Assembly (NCBI RefSeq): GCF_024764775.1
Contig: NZ_JALIGC010000038.1
Location: 62,001 to 126,000, forward strand
Direction of reading: 5' to 3'
DNA: 64,000 nucleotides
Source of the DNA: Scandinavium manionii
GTDB lineage: Bacteria; Pseudomonadota; Gammaproteobacteria; Enterobacterales; Enterobacteriaceae
Part shown: one piece after another, positions 17,950-25,458 of the stretch
Numbering within the stretch: the stretch's first letter is position 1
Layout: each line of letters opens with the position of its first letter
Program-made: the position numbers and the translations under genes
Notes under the pieces: model-generated
The model's input: the letters and a program-made list of their open reading frames with translations, nothing else
What the model was told of the DNA's origin: nothing
Database searches by the model: none

Positions 17950-17963
17950 GCTGAATCGTTAAG
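17950..17963 (-). promoter_or_regulatory. Candidate Cra (FruR) site upstream of acnB
   Basis: GCTGAATCGTTAAG fits the Cra half-site pattern TGAAWCSNT at 163 bp before acnB. Cra is reported at E. coli acnB. The rest of the 360-bp acnB-yacH gap (17788-18147) is AT-rich and holds the divergent promoters; nothing else definite was seen in it. Confidence 0.5.
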
Positions 17964-18147
17964 GCCAGTATAAAAGAGGTCGAAATGCTATTTTTGGACA
18001 TAATAATTCCCCTGATTCGCCCGTTCTTGCGCAAAAACACAACTAAAGTCAAAAACAAAAAATAAGTCCCTCTATACTCCCATTAACATTGCCATTTTCG
18101 GTAATACTCTGTGCAACAGGCCAAATTTTTTGCGCCAGGAGACAAAA

Positions 18148-19833
18148 ATGACGTTGCCTTTTAAGCCCCATATTCTCGCGCTAGTGTGCAGTGCCGGGCT
18201 TCTTGCCGCCTCGGGTACGCTGTATATCAAAAGCCGTGCCGCCGAGACGCCTCCCGCCCCCGTTGCCCAACCCGCAACGCCTGCGCCTGCGCCGGCAACC
18301 CCCGTCGCAGCAGCGGCCACCCAACCGGTAGCCACCACCTACACCTCTGCGCAAATCGATCAGTGGGTCGCCCCGGTAGCTCTCTATCCGGATAACCTGT
18401 TATCACAGGTGCTGATGGCATCGACCTACCCCAGCAACGTGTTACAGGCTGTACAATGGTCGCAGGATAACCCCACCATGCAGGGCGATGCCGCCGTGCA
18501 GGCCGTCGCGAATCAGCCATGGGACCCGAGCGTGAAATCGCTGGCCGCCTTCCCGGCGTTACTGTCGTTGATGGGCGAAAACCCACAGTGGGTACAGGAT
18601 CTGGGTAATGCGTTTCTGGCCCAGCCGCAGGACGTAATGGATTCGGTGCAGAAATTGCGTGCCGTCGCGCAGCAAACCGGGACGCTGAAATCGTCCCCGC
18701 AGCAGAAAGTAACCACCACCCAAATCGCTCCGCCGCCGCCGGACACGACATCGACATCAACGACGTCGACGACCCGAAGCAGCACCACCGTTGTCGAACC
18801 GGCACCGACCACGCAAATCATCAAGATTGAGTCCGCCGATCCGAATGTGGTGTATGTCCCGACCTACAACCCGAACACCGTGTACGGTACTTGGCCGAAT
18901 ACCAGCTATCCGCCAGTTTATCTACCTCCGACACCAGGGCAGCAATTCACCAACAGTTACATGAATGGCCTCGGTTACAGCCTCGGCGTCGCCACCACCT
19001 GGGCGCTGTTCAGCAGCATCGACTGGGATGACGATTATCATCATCACGATGACGATTATTACCATCACGACGGCTATCACGGTGGCGGTAATAACAATAT
19101 CGACATCAACGTCAATAACTACAACCACTTCACCAACCAGCATTTAGATGGCAAAAACGTGAACTGGCAGCACAACCCGGCATTCCGTAATAACGTGCCT
19201 TACCCGAACAACAATGTGGCGCAGCGTTTCCATCAAACCGACGTTGCCGGCGGCCTGAGCGCAACGCAACGCCTGCCTGCAAACCGAACCGACCAGCGTC
19301 AGGAAGCCCTGAACCAATTCCAGCAGCGTACCCATAATGGTGCCGCAGCCGGGCTGGCAGCAGGCGGCGCGGCAGCTGTTGTGGGGAACCGCGACGTTCA
19401 ACGTAAGGCTGCGTCACAGCAGCTCAACAAAATCACCCAGCGCAGTAACTATCGGGGCTACGACACGCCAGAAAACCGCACGGCGGCAAAAGAGAAGTTA
19501 CAGCACCCGACGGCGCAACAGCAGCAGCACCGTCAGGAAGCAAAATCACGGGTCCAGCATCCGACAGCACAGCAACAGCAGCACCGCGCAGCGGCGAAAT
19601 CTCAGGTTCAGCAGCACCACGCCTCTGTTACGCCGGAGCAGCATCAGCAGCGCCAACAGAGAGCACAGAACGTCCGTTCCAACGCCCTGAGCGGCAATGA
19701 CAGCCGTTCCCCATCGTGGGAGGCTCAGCGTCAACGGGGAGTGCAGAGCCGCAATACCGCGCATCTGAACAACAATCAACGCTCGGCGGTCCAGCATAAT
19801 GTCTCTCAACATCGCGAATTGCGTCACCGCTAA
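18148..19833 (+). CDS. yacH: DUF3300 envelope protein, YacH-like
   Basis: 561 aa; E. coli YacH is about 617 and occupies the same acnB-lpd slot. An N-terminal hydrophobic segment (about residues 8-24) is a signal or anchor, followed by a Pro/Ala linker. Residues about 70-280 are the DUF3300 domain (QWVAPVALYPDNLLSQVLMASTYP). Then come an Asp/His/Tyr-rich stretch (about 293-312), an Asn-rich stretch, and a low-complexity Gln/His tail with an 18-residue repeat (QHPTAQQQQHR at about residues 452 and 470). The His/Asp stretch could bind metal, which is inference. ATG at 18148 has CAGGAG upstream. The DUF2950 gene follows in 9 bp. Function unknown. Confidence 0.82.
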   Translation: MTLPFKPHILALVCSAGLLAASGTLYIKSRAAETPPAPVAQPATPAPAPATPVAAAATQPVATTYTSAQIDQWVAPVALYPDNLLSQVLMASTYPSNVLQAVQWSQDNPTMQGDAAVQAVANQPWDPSVKSLAAFPALLSLMGENPQWVQDLGNAFLAQPQDVMDSVQKLRAVAQQTGTLKSSPQQKVTTTQIAPPPPDTTSTSTTSTTRSSTTVVEPAPTTQIIKIESADPNVVYVPTYNPNTVYGTWPNTSYPPVYLPPTPGQQFTNSYMNGLGYSLGVATTWALFSSIDWDDDYHHHDDDYYHHDGYHGGGNNNIDINVNNYNHFTNQHLDGKNVNWQHNPAFRNNVPYPNNNVAQRFHQTDVAGGLSATQRLPANRTDQRQEALNQFQQRTHNGAAAGLAAGGAAAVVGNRDVQRKAASQQLNKITQRSNYRGYDTPENRTAAKEKLQHPTAQQQQHRQEAKSRVQHPTAQQQQHRAAAKSQVQQHHASVTPEQHQQRQQRAQNVRSNALSGNDSRSPSWEAQRQRGVQSRNTAHLNNNQRSAVQHNVSQHRELRHR

Positions 19834-19842
19834 GGAGCAGCT

Positions 19843-20637
19843 ATGAAAAAACTGATGATGTCTGGCTGGCTGATGCTGTTTGCTCTGCCCGCCCTCGCCC
19901 AACAGCATTTTGACTCGCCGGACAAAGCCTCCTCAGCGCTGGTAGAAGCAATCTCCAACCAGAACGAGGCGGCGCTTAACGACCTGCTCGGTGAAAACTG
20001 GCAGCAATACCTGCCGCCGGAAGGGGCTGATCCGCAGGCAGTCGCGCGTTTCCTGCGGGACTGGAAAGTCGGCCACAAGATTGTTGAACAGGGCGCTACC
20101 GCGTATCTGAACGTTGGGCGTGAGGAGTGGCAACTGCCCATCCCGATGCTGAAAACCGCAGAAGGCTGGCACTTTGACATGGCGCAGGCGGAAGACGAAA
20201 TTCAGACCCGCGAAATCGGTCGCAACGAGCTGGCGGCGATCCAGGCGATGCATGCCTATGTGGATGCGCAAAATGATTACCATCAGCGCTTCCAGGTGTA
20301 CGCCCAGAAATTTACCAGCAGTGAAGGTAAAAAAGATGGGCTGTACTGGCCGACTCAGCCAGGCGATGAACCCAGCCCATTAGGCCCGGCCTACAGTCCG
20401 GCGGTGCCGGGTGAAGGCTATCATGGCTATCGTTTCCGCATGATCCCCGATAAGGATAAACAAGGCTTTGCCCTTATTGCCTGGCCGGTGGCCTTTGGCG
20501 AGACGGGGATCATGAGTTTTATGATAGATCAGAACGATCAAGTCTGGCAGGCCAATCTGGGTGAGGAGTCAACCAGCAAAGCGCAGGCGATCAGCCTGTT
20601 CGCGCCGGAAAAACCGTGGCAGGAAATTAATCAGTAA
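19843..20637 (+). CDS. Secreted DUF2950 family protein
   Basis: 264 aa. Signal peptide MKKLMMSGWLMLFALPALA, then a soluble periplasmic domain. The region from ARFLRDWKVGH through EEWQLPIPMLKTAEGWHFD to GFALIAWPVAFGETGIMSFMI matches the DUF2950 pattern as I recall it. It begins 9 bp after the DUF3300 gene with GGAGCAGCT as ribosome site, so the two are co-transcribed; the pairing of DUF3300 with DUF2950 recurs in other proteobacteria. E. coli K-12 lacks this gene here. No enzyme motif was seen; function unknown. Confidence 0.78.
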   Translation: MKKLMMSGWLMLFALPALAQQHFDSPDKASSALVEAISNQNEAALNDLLGENWQQYLPPEGADPQAVARFLRDWKVGHKIVEQGATAYLNVGREEWQLPIPMLKTAEGWHFDMAQAEDEIQTREIGRNELAAIQAMHAYVDAQNDYHQRFQVYAQKFTSSEGKKDGLYWPTQPGDEPSPLGPAYSPAVPGEGYHGYRFRMIPDKDKQGFALIAWPVAFGETGIMSFMIDQNDQVWQANLGEESTSKAQAISLFAPEKPWQEINQ

Positions 20638-20643
20638 ACACCG

Positions 20644-20672
20644 AAGGGCTCGCATCAGGCGGGCCCTTTTTC
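20644..20672 (+). terminator. Terminator after the DUF3300-DUF2950 operon
   Basis: Arms AAGGGC(t)CGC and GGCG(g)GCCCTT, followed by TTTTCATT. It separates this operon from the two-component genes. Confidence 0.75.
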
Positions 20673-20785
20673 ATTACCCCCCGCCCAATCGCGTGAACTC
20701 GCGCACATTTCACTATCCTGCTGACGAGCCGCCTTGCTCTCTGTGATACTAGTCATCATCAGTGGCGGGATTTTTCGGATGCAGA

Positions 20786-22090
20786 ATGACAACTAAACGC
20801 GCGTATCTTCAACGAGGAGTGCTTATCTGGCTCATAGCCTGCCTGCTGAGCAGCGCTCTGCTGTATGCAGAGCAGATCCGCCGTCAGTATTGGGCGTGCG
20901 ATCGCGCATTCAACGGATTGTTCAGTACCATCAGTACCGCCCTCACGCAAAATGAATCGGTCATTCCCATTCTCAACGATGATGAATCGCTTTCGCTGCT
21001 ACAGCAAAAATTCCCGCAAATTCAGGTGCTGGAAAAAACCGTTCAGCGCCCGTTGAATGCGCTGCGCGTCGAAATGCTTTCGCCGATGAGCTACTGGCTG
21101 TATAACCCTTATCGCCAGATTCGGGTGCAAATCAATCTCGCGCCGCTGCTGCAAACCGACTCACGCTTTGCCGATATTCAGCTCAGCCTACGCGTCCCGC
21201 CAGCCCAAGGGAAATATCGCTGGCACTGGACACGGCAGTTCCCGCAGCACTTTCAGCCGTTCATTTTGCAGGCCAGCGCGAACCCTGACTGGCTCGGCGT
21301 GGCGCGTTTACCGTATTTCCTGATCGTCGCCGCCTGGACTATGGTTATCGGCATGATAATGCTGCTTTTGTGGGGCCGTGAACAACAACGTACCGATCGC
21401 CAGCGCGCAGATTTTTATCAGCACGCGCGGCTCAACACGCTCGGTGAAATGGCCGCCGGCGTGGTGCATGAAATTAACCAACCACTGACGGCGACCCAAA
21501 TGTGGATCCAGGGCGGAATGCGCCAGCTGGATCAGGGGCACAACGCGGAAGCGCTCCACGCCATGCGCTCGGCGCTGACTCAGACTCAGCGAATAAGCGA
21601 GTTACTTACCCGTTTTCGCGCACATCTGACCCAGGAAGCGGTCGCGATGACCAGGGTCAACCTGGAGCACAGCTGGCAGCGAGTCGGCAATCTGCTTGAA
21701 CACGAGCCTGGCTCAAAACACATTCGCCTCACCCATGATTTCAGCGCGCGGATAATCCAGGCCGATCGTCTTTGGCTGGAACAGGTGCTGCATAATTTGC
21801 TCAACAACGCCATTCAGGCCCAGATGGCAAGCGGACGTGGTTGGGTGCATATTGCCAGCGCTGCGGTTGGCGATCGGGTCAAGGTGACTATCGCCGACGG
21901 TGGTCCCGGCTTTAGCCCGGAGGCGCTTAAGCTGGCGCTAATGCCGCTGTTCAGCGAACGCGAAGGCGGATTAGGTTTGGGACTGACGCTCACAGAATCG
22001 CTGATGACGCGAATGAATGGCAATATTCAGCTGGCGAATACTCCGGACGGCGGGGCCGAAATCAGTTTGTGGTTTATCAGAGAGACGTAA
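20786..22090 (+). CDS. Membrane sensor histidine kinase
   Basis: 434 aa. Two membrane segments (about 11-27 and 176-196) flank a ~150-residue periplasmic sensor domain without a recognised fold. The phospho-acceptor is His228 in GEMAAGVVHEINQPLTA, the FixL/NtrB-like H box. The ATP domain has the N box (LHNLLNNAIQAQ, 335-346), G1 (DGGPGF, 371-376) and G2 (GGLGLGL, 394-400). ATG at 20786 is chosen; a GTG at 20762 is an alternative with eight extra residues. The response regulator follows in 6 bp. Absent from this position in E. coli K-12. Signal unknown; the adjacent GlcG/HbpS-like protein is a candidate partner. Confidence 0.85.
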   Translation: MTTKRAYLQRGVLIWLIACLLSSALLYAEQIRRQYWACDRAFNGLFSTISTALTQNESVIPILNDDESLSLLQQKFPQIQVLEKTVQRPLNALRVEMLSPMSYWLYNPYRQIRVQINLAPLLQTDSRFADIQLSLRVPPAQGKYRWHWTRQFPQHFQPFILQASANPDWLGVARLPYFLIVAAWTMVIGMIMLLLWGREQQRTDRQRADFYQHARLNTLGEMAAGVVHEINQPLTATQMWIQGGMRQLDQGHNAEALHAMRSALTQTQRISELLTRFRAHLTQEAVAMTRVNLEHSWQRVGNLLEHEPGSKHIRLTHDFSARIIQADRLWLEQVLHNLLNNAIQAQMASGRGWVHIASAAVGDRVKVTIADGGPGFSPEALKLALMPLFSEREGGLGLGLTLTESLMTRMNGNIQLANTPDGGAEISLWFIRET

Positions 22091-22096
22091 CTATCG

Positions 22097-22708
22097 ATGG
22101 AAAACATTATCTACGTGGTGGACGACGACGCGTCGATTCGCGAATCGCTCTCTTTTCTGTTCTCGACCCTGCAGTGGTCAACGCAGTGCTTCGACGCCAT
22201 TGACGCCTTTAGTGCGGCCTGCAAGCCGGAAAGCATGTTAACCGGCTGTCTGCTGCTGGATATGCGGATGCCGGGCCAAAGTGGGCTGGCGTGGATCGAA
22301 AAACACAGCGCGTCGCACCCGCTGCTGCCAGTGGTGATGATGACTGGCCACGGCTCAATCGACGCTTGCCGTCGGGCGTTTCATCACGGCGTGTTTGAGT
22401 TTTTCACCAAGCCGCTGGACGCCGATCTGCTCATCGAGACGGTTCATCTGGCGTTTGCCGAAAGCGAAAAACGCCAACGCGGATGGCGGGAACACACTCG
22501 TGCCAAAGCGCTCTTCGCCCTGCTCACCGCCAGAGAAACGGACGTGTTGCATGAGTTGATGACCGGAGCCAGCAACAAAGAGGTCGCGGTGCGCCTGGCG
22601 CTCTCAACCCGCACAGTCGAAGCGCACCGGGCGGCTATTTTCAGCAAGCTCGGCGTCAGCAGTCTGGTGCAGGCTATTCGCGAACACGACAAACTGGACT
22701 ACGTATAA
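22097..22708 (+). CDS. FixJ-type response regulator, LuxR helix-turn-helix
   Basis: 203 aa. The receiver domain (1-120) has the acidic pocket Asp9-Asp11, phospho-Asp55 (LLLDMRMPG), Thr83 (MMTGHGS) and Lys105 (FTKPLD). Residues about 138-200 are a LuxR/NarL-type DNA-binding domain (LTARETDVLHELMTGASNKEVA...STRTVEAHRAAIFSKLGV). It is translated right after the kinase and is its likely partner. Targets are unknown; the adjacent GlcG/HbpS-like gene, with an inverted repeat in its promoter region, is the obvious candidate. Confidence 0.88.
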   Translation: MENIIYVVDDDASIRESLSFLFSTLQWSTQCFDAIDAFSAACKPESMLTGCLLLDMRMPGQSGLAWIEKHSASHPLLPVVMMTGHGSIDACRRAFHHGVFEFFTKPLDADLLIETVHLAFAESEKRQRGWREHTRAKALFALLTARETDVLHELMTGASNKEVAVRLALSTRTVEAHRAAIFSKLGVSSLVQAIREHDKLDYV

Positions 22709-22723
22709 TTACCAGGACAGCCC

Positions 22724-22766
22724 CGTATTCCCCCGAATTACGCTTTCTGCTTTGCCTTGTTAGCAT
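22724..22766 (+). promoter_or_regulatory. Possible activator-dependent promoter of the GlcG/HbpS-like gene
   Basis: An imperfect inverted repeat, CGTATTC-CCCC-GAATTACG (22724-22742), overlaps a poor -35 (TTACGC, 22738-22743). TAGCAT (22761-22766) follows at 17 bp. This is the layout of a promoter that needs an activator. Purely a reading by eye. Confidence 0.35.
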
Positions 22767-22795
22767 GGCTGAACACGACAAAGAGGAAGCCCGCA

Positions 22796-23275
22796 ATGAA
22801 AAAACTCATCATCTCCACCGCCCTGATGGCCGGTTTAGTCTCTGCCGCGGCTCAGGCTGCCCCCCTGAGCCAGAAAAACATCTCCCTGACGCAGGCCAAC
22901 AGCCTGGCGCAGGAAGCCATCAGCGCCTGCAGCGCGAAGAATTATCAGGTGACGGTTACCGTGGTCGACAGAGCGGGTGTGGTGAAAGCCGTACAGCGAA
23001 CCGACAACGCCGGGCCGCACACCGTGAAGGCCAGTGAAATGAAAGCCTTCACCGCCCTGACCATGAAAAAAGCCAGCGGCAAAGTCATGGAAGCAGCGCA
23101 AAGCAATGCGGGCGCGCAGAACTTAAAGGATATCCCGGGCCTGCTGTTGCTGGCCGGTGGTTTACCGGTCAAAGACGGCGATGAGGTGATTGGCGCTATC
23201 GGTATCGGCGGTGCGCCGGGTGGCAATCTGGACGAAGCCTGTGCGCAAGCGGCACTGGATAACATGAAGTTGTAA
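22796..23275 (+). CDS. Secreted GlcG/HbpS-family (DUF336) protein
   Basis: 159 aa. Signal peptide to about residue 21 (SAAAQA), ribosome site AGAGGAAG, ATG 22796. The mature protein is one GlcG/HbpS domain: SLAQEAISACSAKNYQVTVTVVD, a TDNAGPHT segment, KAFTALTMKKAS, DIPGLLLLAGGLPVKDGDEVIGAIGIGGAPGG and a terminal DEACAQAAL helix. In Streptomyces the related HbpS binds haem and interacts with the sensor kinase SenS of the SenS-SenR pair. Here the gene also follows a sensor kinase and a LuxR-type regulator, so an accessory-sensor role is plausible but unproven. Haem binding cannot be judged from sequence. A strong terminator follows. Confidence 0.85.
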   Translation: MKKLIISTALMAGLVSAAAQAAPLSQKNISLTQANSLAQEAISACSAKNYQVTVTVVDRAGVVKAVQRTDNAGPHTVKASEMKAFTALTMKKASGKVMEAAQSNAGAQNLKDIPGLLLLAGGLPVKDGDEVIGAIGIGGAPGGNLDEACAQAALDNMKL

Positions 23276-23300
23276 AACATCTGGTCGATCAGAACACTGA

Positions 23301-23336
23301 AGCAGAAGAATGTGAAAACATCCTTCTGCTTTTTTA
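23301..23336 (+). terminator. Rho-independent terminator after the GlcG/HbpS-like gene
   Basis: Stem AGCAGAAG...CTTCTGCT with an inner ATGT/ACAT extension, followed by TTTTTTAT. Confidence 0.9.
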
Positions 23337-23355
23337 TCGCCCGCTAAGCAGTAAT

Positions 23356-23640
23356 TTAGCCCTGATGTGGCATCAGGCCAGGCTGTGCGACCACGGCAGG
23401 ACGTGTGCTGGTCAGCGCATTTTCATCGGCTTTAATGCTGCCGGAGTTTGCAGCCCAAACGCCTTCCTGGGTTTTGGAGATAGCCTGATGCTGGGCATTC
23501 AGGTTTTGACCCATGTTGGCAATATGGGTGGTTTCAGTACCACCGCTGTTGTCCGCCCACGGGATTACCGGATCGTCAGCCAGCGCCAGACCAGAAAACA
23601 GAGTTGTGGCCAAGACAGCAGTAGTCAGAAAAGTTTTCAT
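23356..23640 (-). CDS. Small secreted protein of unknown function
   Basis: 94 aa. A clear signal peptide (MKTFLTTAVLATTLFSGLALA) precedes a ~73-residue, cysteine-free, polar and probably disordered mature part (DDPVIPWADNSGG...). GAGGTGC upstream of the ATG is an acceptable ribosome site. I do not recognise the family. It stands alone, convergent with the GlcG/HbpS-like gene and upstream of the lpd terminator on the same strand. The signal peptide, ribosome site and length favour a real gene. Confidence 0.65.
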   Translation of the reverse strand: MKTFLTTAVLATTLFSGLALADDPVIPWADNSGGTETTHIANMGQNLNAQHQAISKTQEGVWAANSGSIKADENALTSTRPAVVAQPGLMPHQG

Positions 23641-23787
23641 GGAGCACCTCGCTATAGTTTTTACGCTATAAGTTTACACCGTGATTATTTTCAGAGTAAT
23701 GAACAGATGTGCACAGATATTTACGCAGAAATGTTTATAAATAAATGACTTACCGCTTCGCTATGCCCCGTCTGGCTTTGCGCAGAA

Positions 23788-23815
23788 ATAAAAAAAGCGG
23801 CCCGCAGGCCGCTTC
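23788..23815 (-). terminator. Rho-independent terminator of lpd
   Basis: Minus strand AAGCGGCC-tgcg-GGCCGCTT followed by TTTTTATT, directly downstream of the lpd stop. Confidence 0.92.
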
Positions 23816-23830
23816 TTACATTCAGAAATC

Positions 23831-25255
23831 TTATTTCTTTTTCGCTTTCGGGTTCGGCAGGTCGGTAATGCTACCTTCGAACACTTCTGCCGCCAGACCA
23901 ACGGACTCGTGCAGAGTCGGGTGAGCGTGGATGGTCAGAGCGATGTCTTCTGCATCACAGCCCATTTCGATAGCCAGACCGATTTCACCCAGCAGCTCGC
24001 CGCCGTTAGTACCGACAATCGCACCACCGATAACACGGTGAGTTTCTTTGTCGAAAATCAGTTTGGTCATACCGTCTGCGCAATCGGAAGCGATAGCACG
24101 GCCAGAAGCTGCCCACGGGAAGGTGGACGTTTCGTAGCTTATGCCTTTCTCTTTCGCTTCTTTCTCAGTCAGACCAACCCAGGCAACTTCTGGCTCAGTG
24201 TAGGCGATAGATGGGATCACTTTCGGATCGAAGTAGTGCTTCATGCCCGCGATAACTTCAGCGGCAACGTGGCCTTCGTGAACACCTTTGTGTGCCAGCA
24301 TTGGCTGACCGACGATATCGCCGATAGCAAAGATGTGAGGGACGTTAGTACGCAGCTGCTTGTCGACACGGATGAAACCACGGTCGTCCACTTCCACGCC
24401 AGCTTTGCCCGCGTCGAGGTTTTTACCGTTCGGCACACGGCCGATAGCGACCAGCACGGCGTCATAACGCTGTGCTTCAGCAGGCGCTTTTTTGCCTTCC
24501 ATGGAAACGTAAATACCGTCTTCTTTCGCTTCAACGGCAGTCACTTTGGTTTCCAGCATCAGGTTGAATTTCTTGCTGATGCGCTTGGTGAAGACTTTAA
24601 CAACATCTTTATCGGCAGCCGGGATAACCTGGTCGAACATTTCAACCACGTCAATCTCTGAACCCAGAGAATGATACACCGTACCCATTTCCAGACCGAT
24701 GATGCCGCCGCCCATAACCAGCAGGCGTTTTGGTACGGTTTTCAGTTCCAGGGCGTCGGTGGAATCCCACACGCGCGGATCTTCATGCGGAATGAACGGC
24801 AGTTCGATCGGACGGGAACCCGCCGCGATGATAGCGTTGTCGAAGTTGATAACGGTTTTGCCGTTTTCGCCTTCCACTTCCAGCGTGTTCGCACCGGTGA
24901 ATTTACCCAGACCGTTTACCACTTTCACTTTACGGCCTTTGGCCATGCCAGCGAGGCCACCGGTCAGTTGAGTGATAACTTTTTCTTTCCAGGTACGAAT
25001 TTTGTCGATATCGGTTTTCGGCTCACCGAAGACGATACCGTGTTCAGCCAGCGCTTTCGCTTCTTCGATAACTTTCGCGACGTGCAGCAGCGCTTTAGAA
25101 GGGATACAGCCGACGTTCAGACAAACACCACCGAGGGTGCTGTAACGCTCGACGATGACGGTTTCCAGACCTAAATCAGCGCAACGGAAGGCAGCGGAGT
25201 AACCTGCCGGGCCTGCCCCAAGTACGACGACCTGAGTTTTGATTTCAGTACTCAT
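23831..25255 (-). CDS. lpd: Dihydrolipoyl dehydrogenase (E3)
   Basis: 474 aa, same as E. coli. FAD flavoprotein that reoxidises dihydrolipoamide for pyruvate and 2-oxoglutarate dehydrogenases and the glycine cleavage system. N-terminal FAD fold VVVLGAGPAGYSAA; redox disulfide in GGVCLNVGCIPSK (Cys45, Cys50); NAD fold LLVMGGGIIGLEMG; active-site His-Glu in IHAHPTLHESVG. Two ATGs are adjacent (25258 and 25255); the second is chosen because AGAGG is then properly spaced. It sits downstream of aceF but behind a terminator, and so has its own promoter plus any readthrough. Confidence 0.97.
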   Translation of the reverse strand: MSTEIKTQVVVLGAGPAGYSAAFRCADLGLETVIVERYSTLGGVCLNVGCIPSKALLHVAKVIEEAKALAEHGIVFGEPKTDIDKIRTWKEKVITQLTGGLAGMAKGRKVKVVNGLGKFTGANTLEVEGENGKTVINFDNAIIAAGSRPIELPFIPHEDPRVWDSTDALELKTVPKRLLVMGGGIIGLEMGTVYHSLGSEIDVVEMFDQVIPAADKDVVKVFTKRISKKFNLMLETKVTAVEAKEDGIYVSMEGKKAPAEAQRYDAVLVAIGRVPNGKNLDAGKAGVEVDDRGFIRVDKQLRTNVPHIFAIGDIVGQPMLAHKGVHEGHVAAEVIAGMKHYFDPKVIPSIAYTEPEVAWVGLTEKEAKEKGISYETSTFPWAASGRAIASDCADGMTKLIFDKETHRVIGGAIVGTNGGELLGEIGLAIEMGCDAEDIALTIHAHPTLHESVGLAAEVFEGSITDLPNPKAKKK

Positions 25256-25339
25256 CATGACCTCTGTTATTTATTCCCGACGATCCCTGGTCTTACTTCG
25301 CCCATTGCCACCGGGATGTTCTATCCGCCCGTATTTTAC

Positions 25340-25357
25340 AAAATTGTTAACAATTTT
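25340..25357. promoter_or_regulatory. Perfect palindrome in the lpd promoter region
   Basis: AAAATTGTTAACAATTTT is an 18-bp perfect palindrome about 85 bp before lpd. The GTTAAC core resembles half of an ArcA recognition sequence, and ArcA represses lpd in E. coli. Which protein binds is inferred, not shown. Confidence 0.45.
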
Positions 25358-25425
25358 GAAACAACAAACGGCAAACGAATTGTCTTTTTGCGACGATAAC
25401 CTCATGGTGCGTAATGAGATTACCA

Positions 25426-25456
25426 GAAAAAAGCCGGCCGATTGGCCGGCTTTTTC
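25426..25456 (-). terminator. Rho-independent terminator of pdhR-aceE-aceF
   Basis: Arms GCCGGCC (25433-25439) and GGCCGGC (25444-25450), with A/T runs on both sides, begin within 10 bp of the aceF stop. Confidence 0.9.
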
Positions 25457-25458
25457 GC

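Noticed and set aside
18148..23640. The acnB-lpd segment as a single defence or toxin island
   Set aside because: Products are envelope proteins and a sensor system; no nuclease, toxin, or phage-defence motif is present, and separate terminators divide it into independent units.
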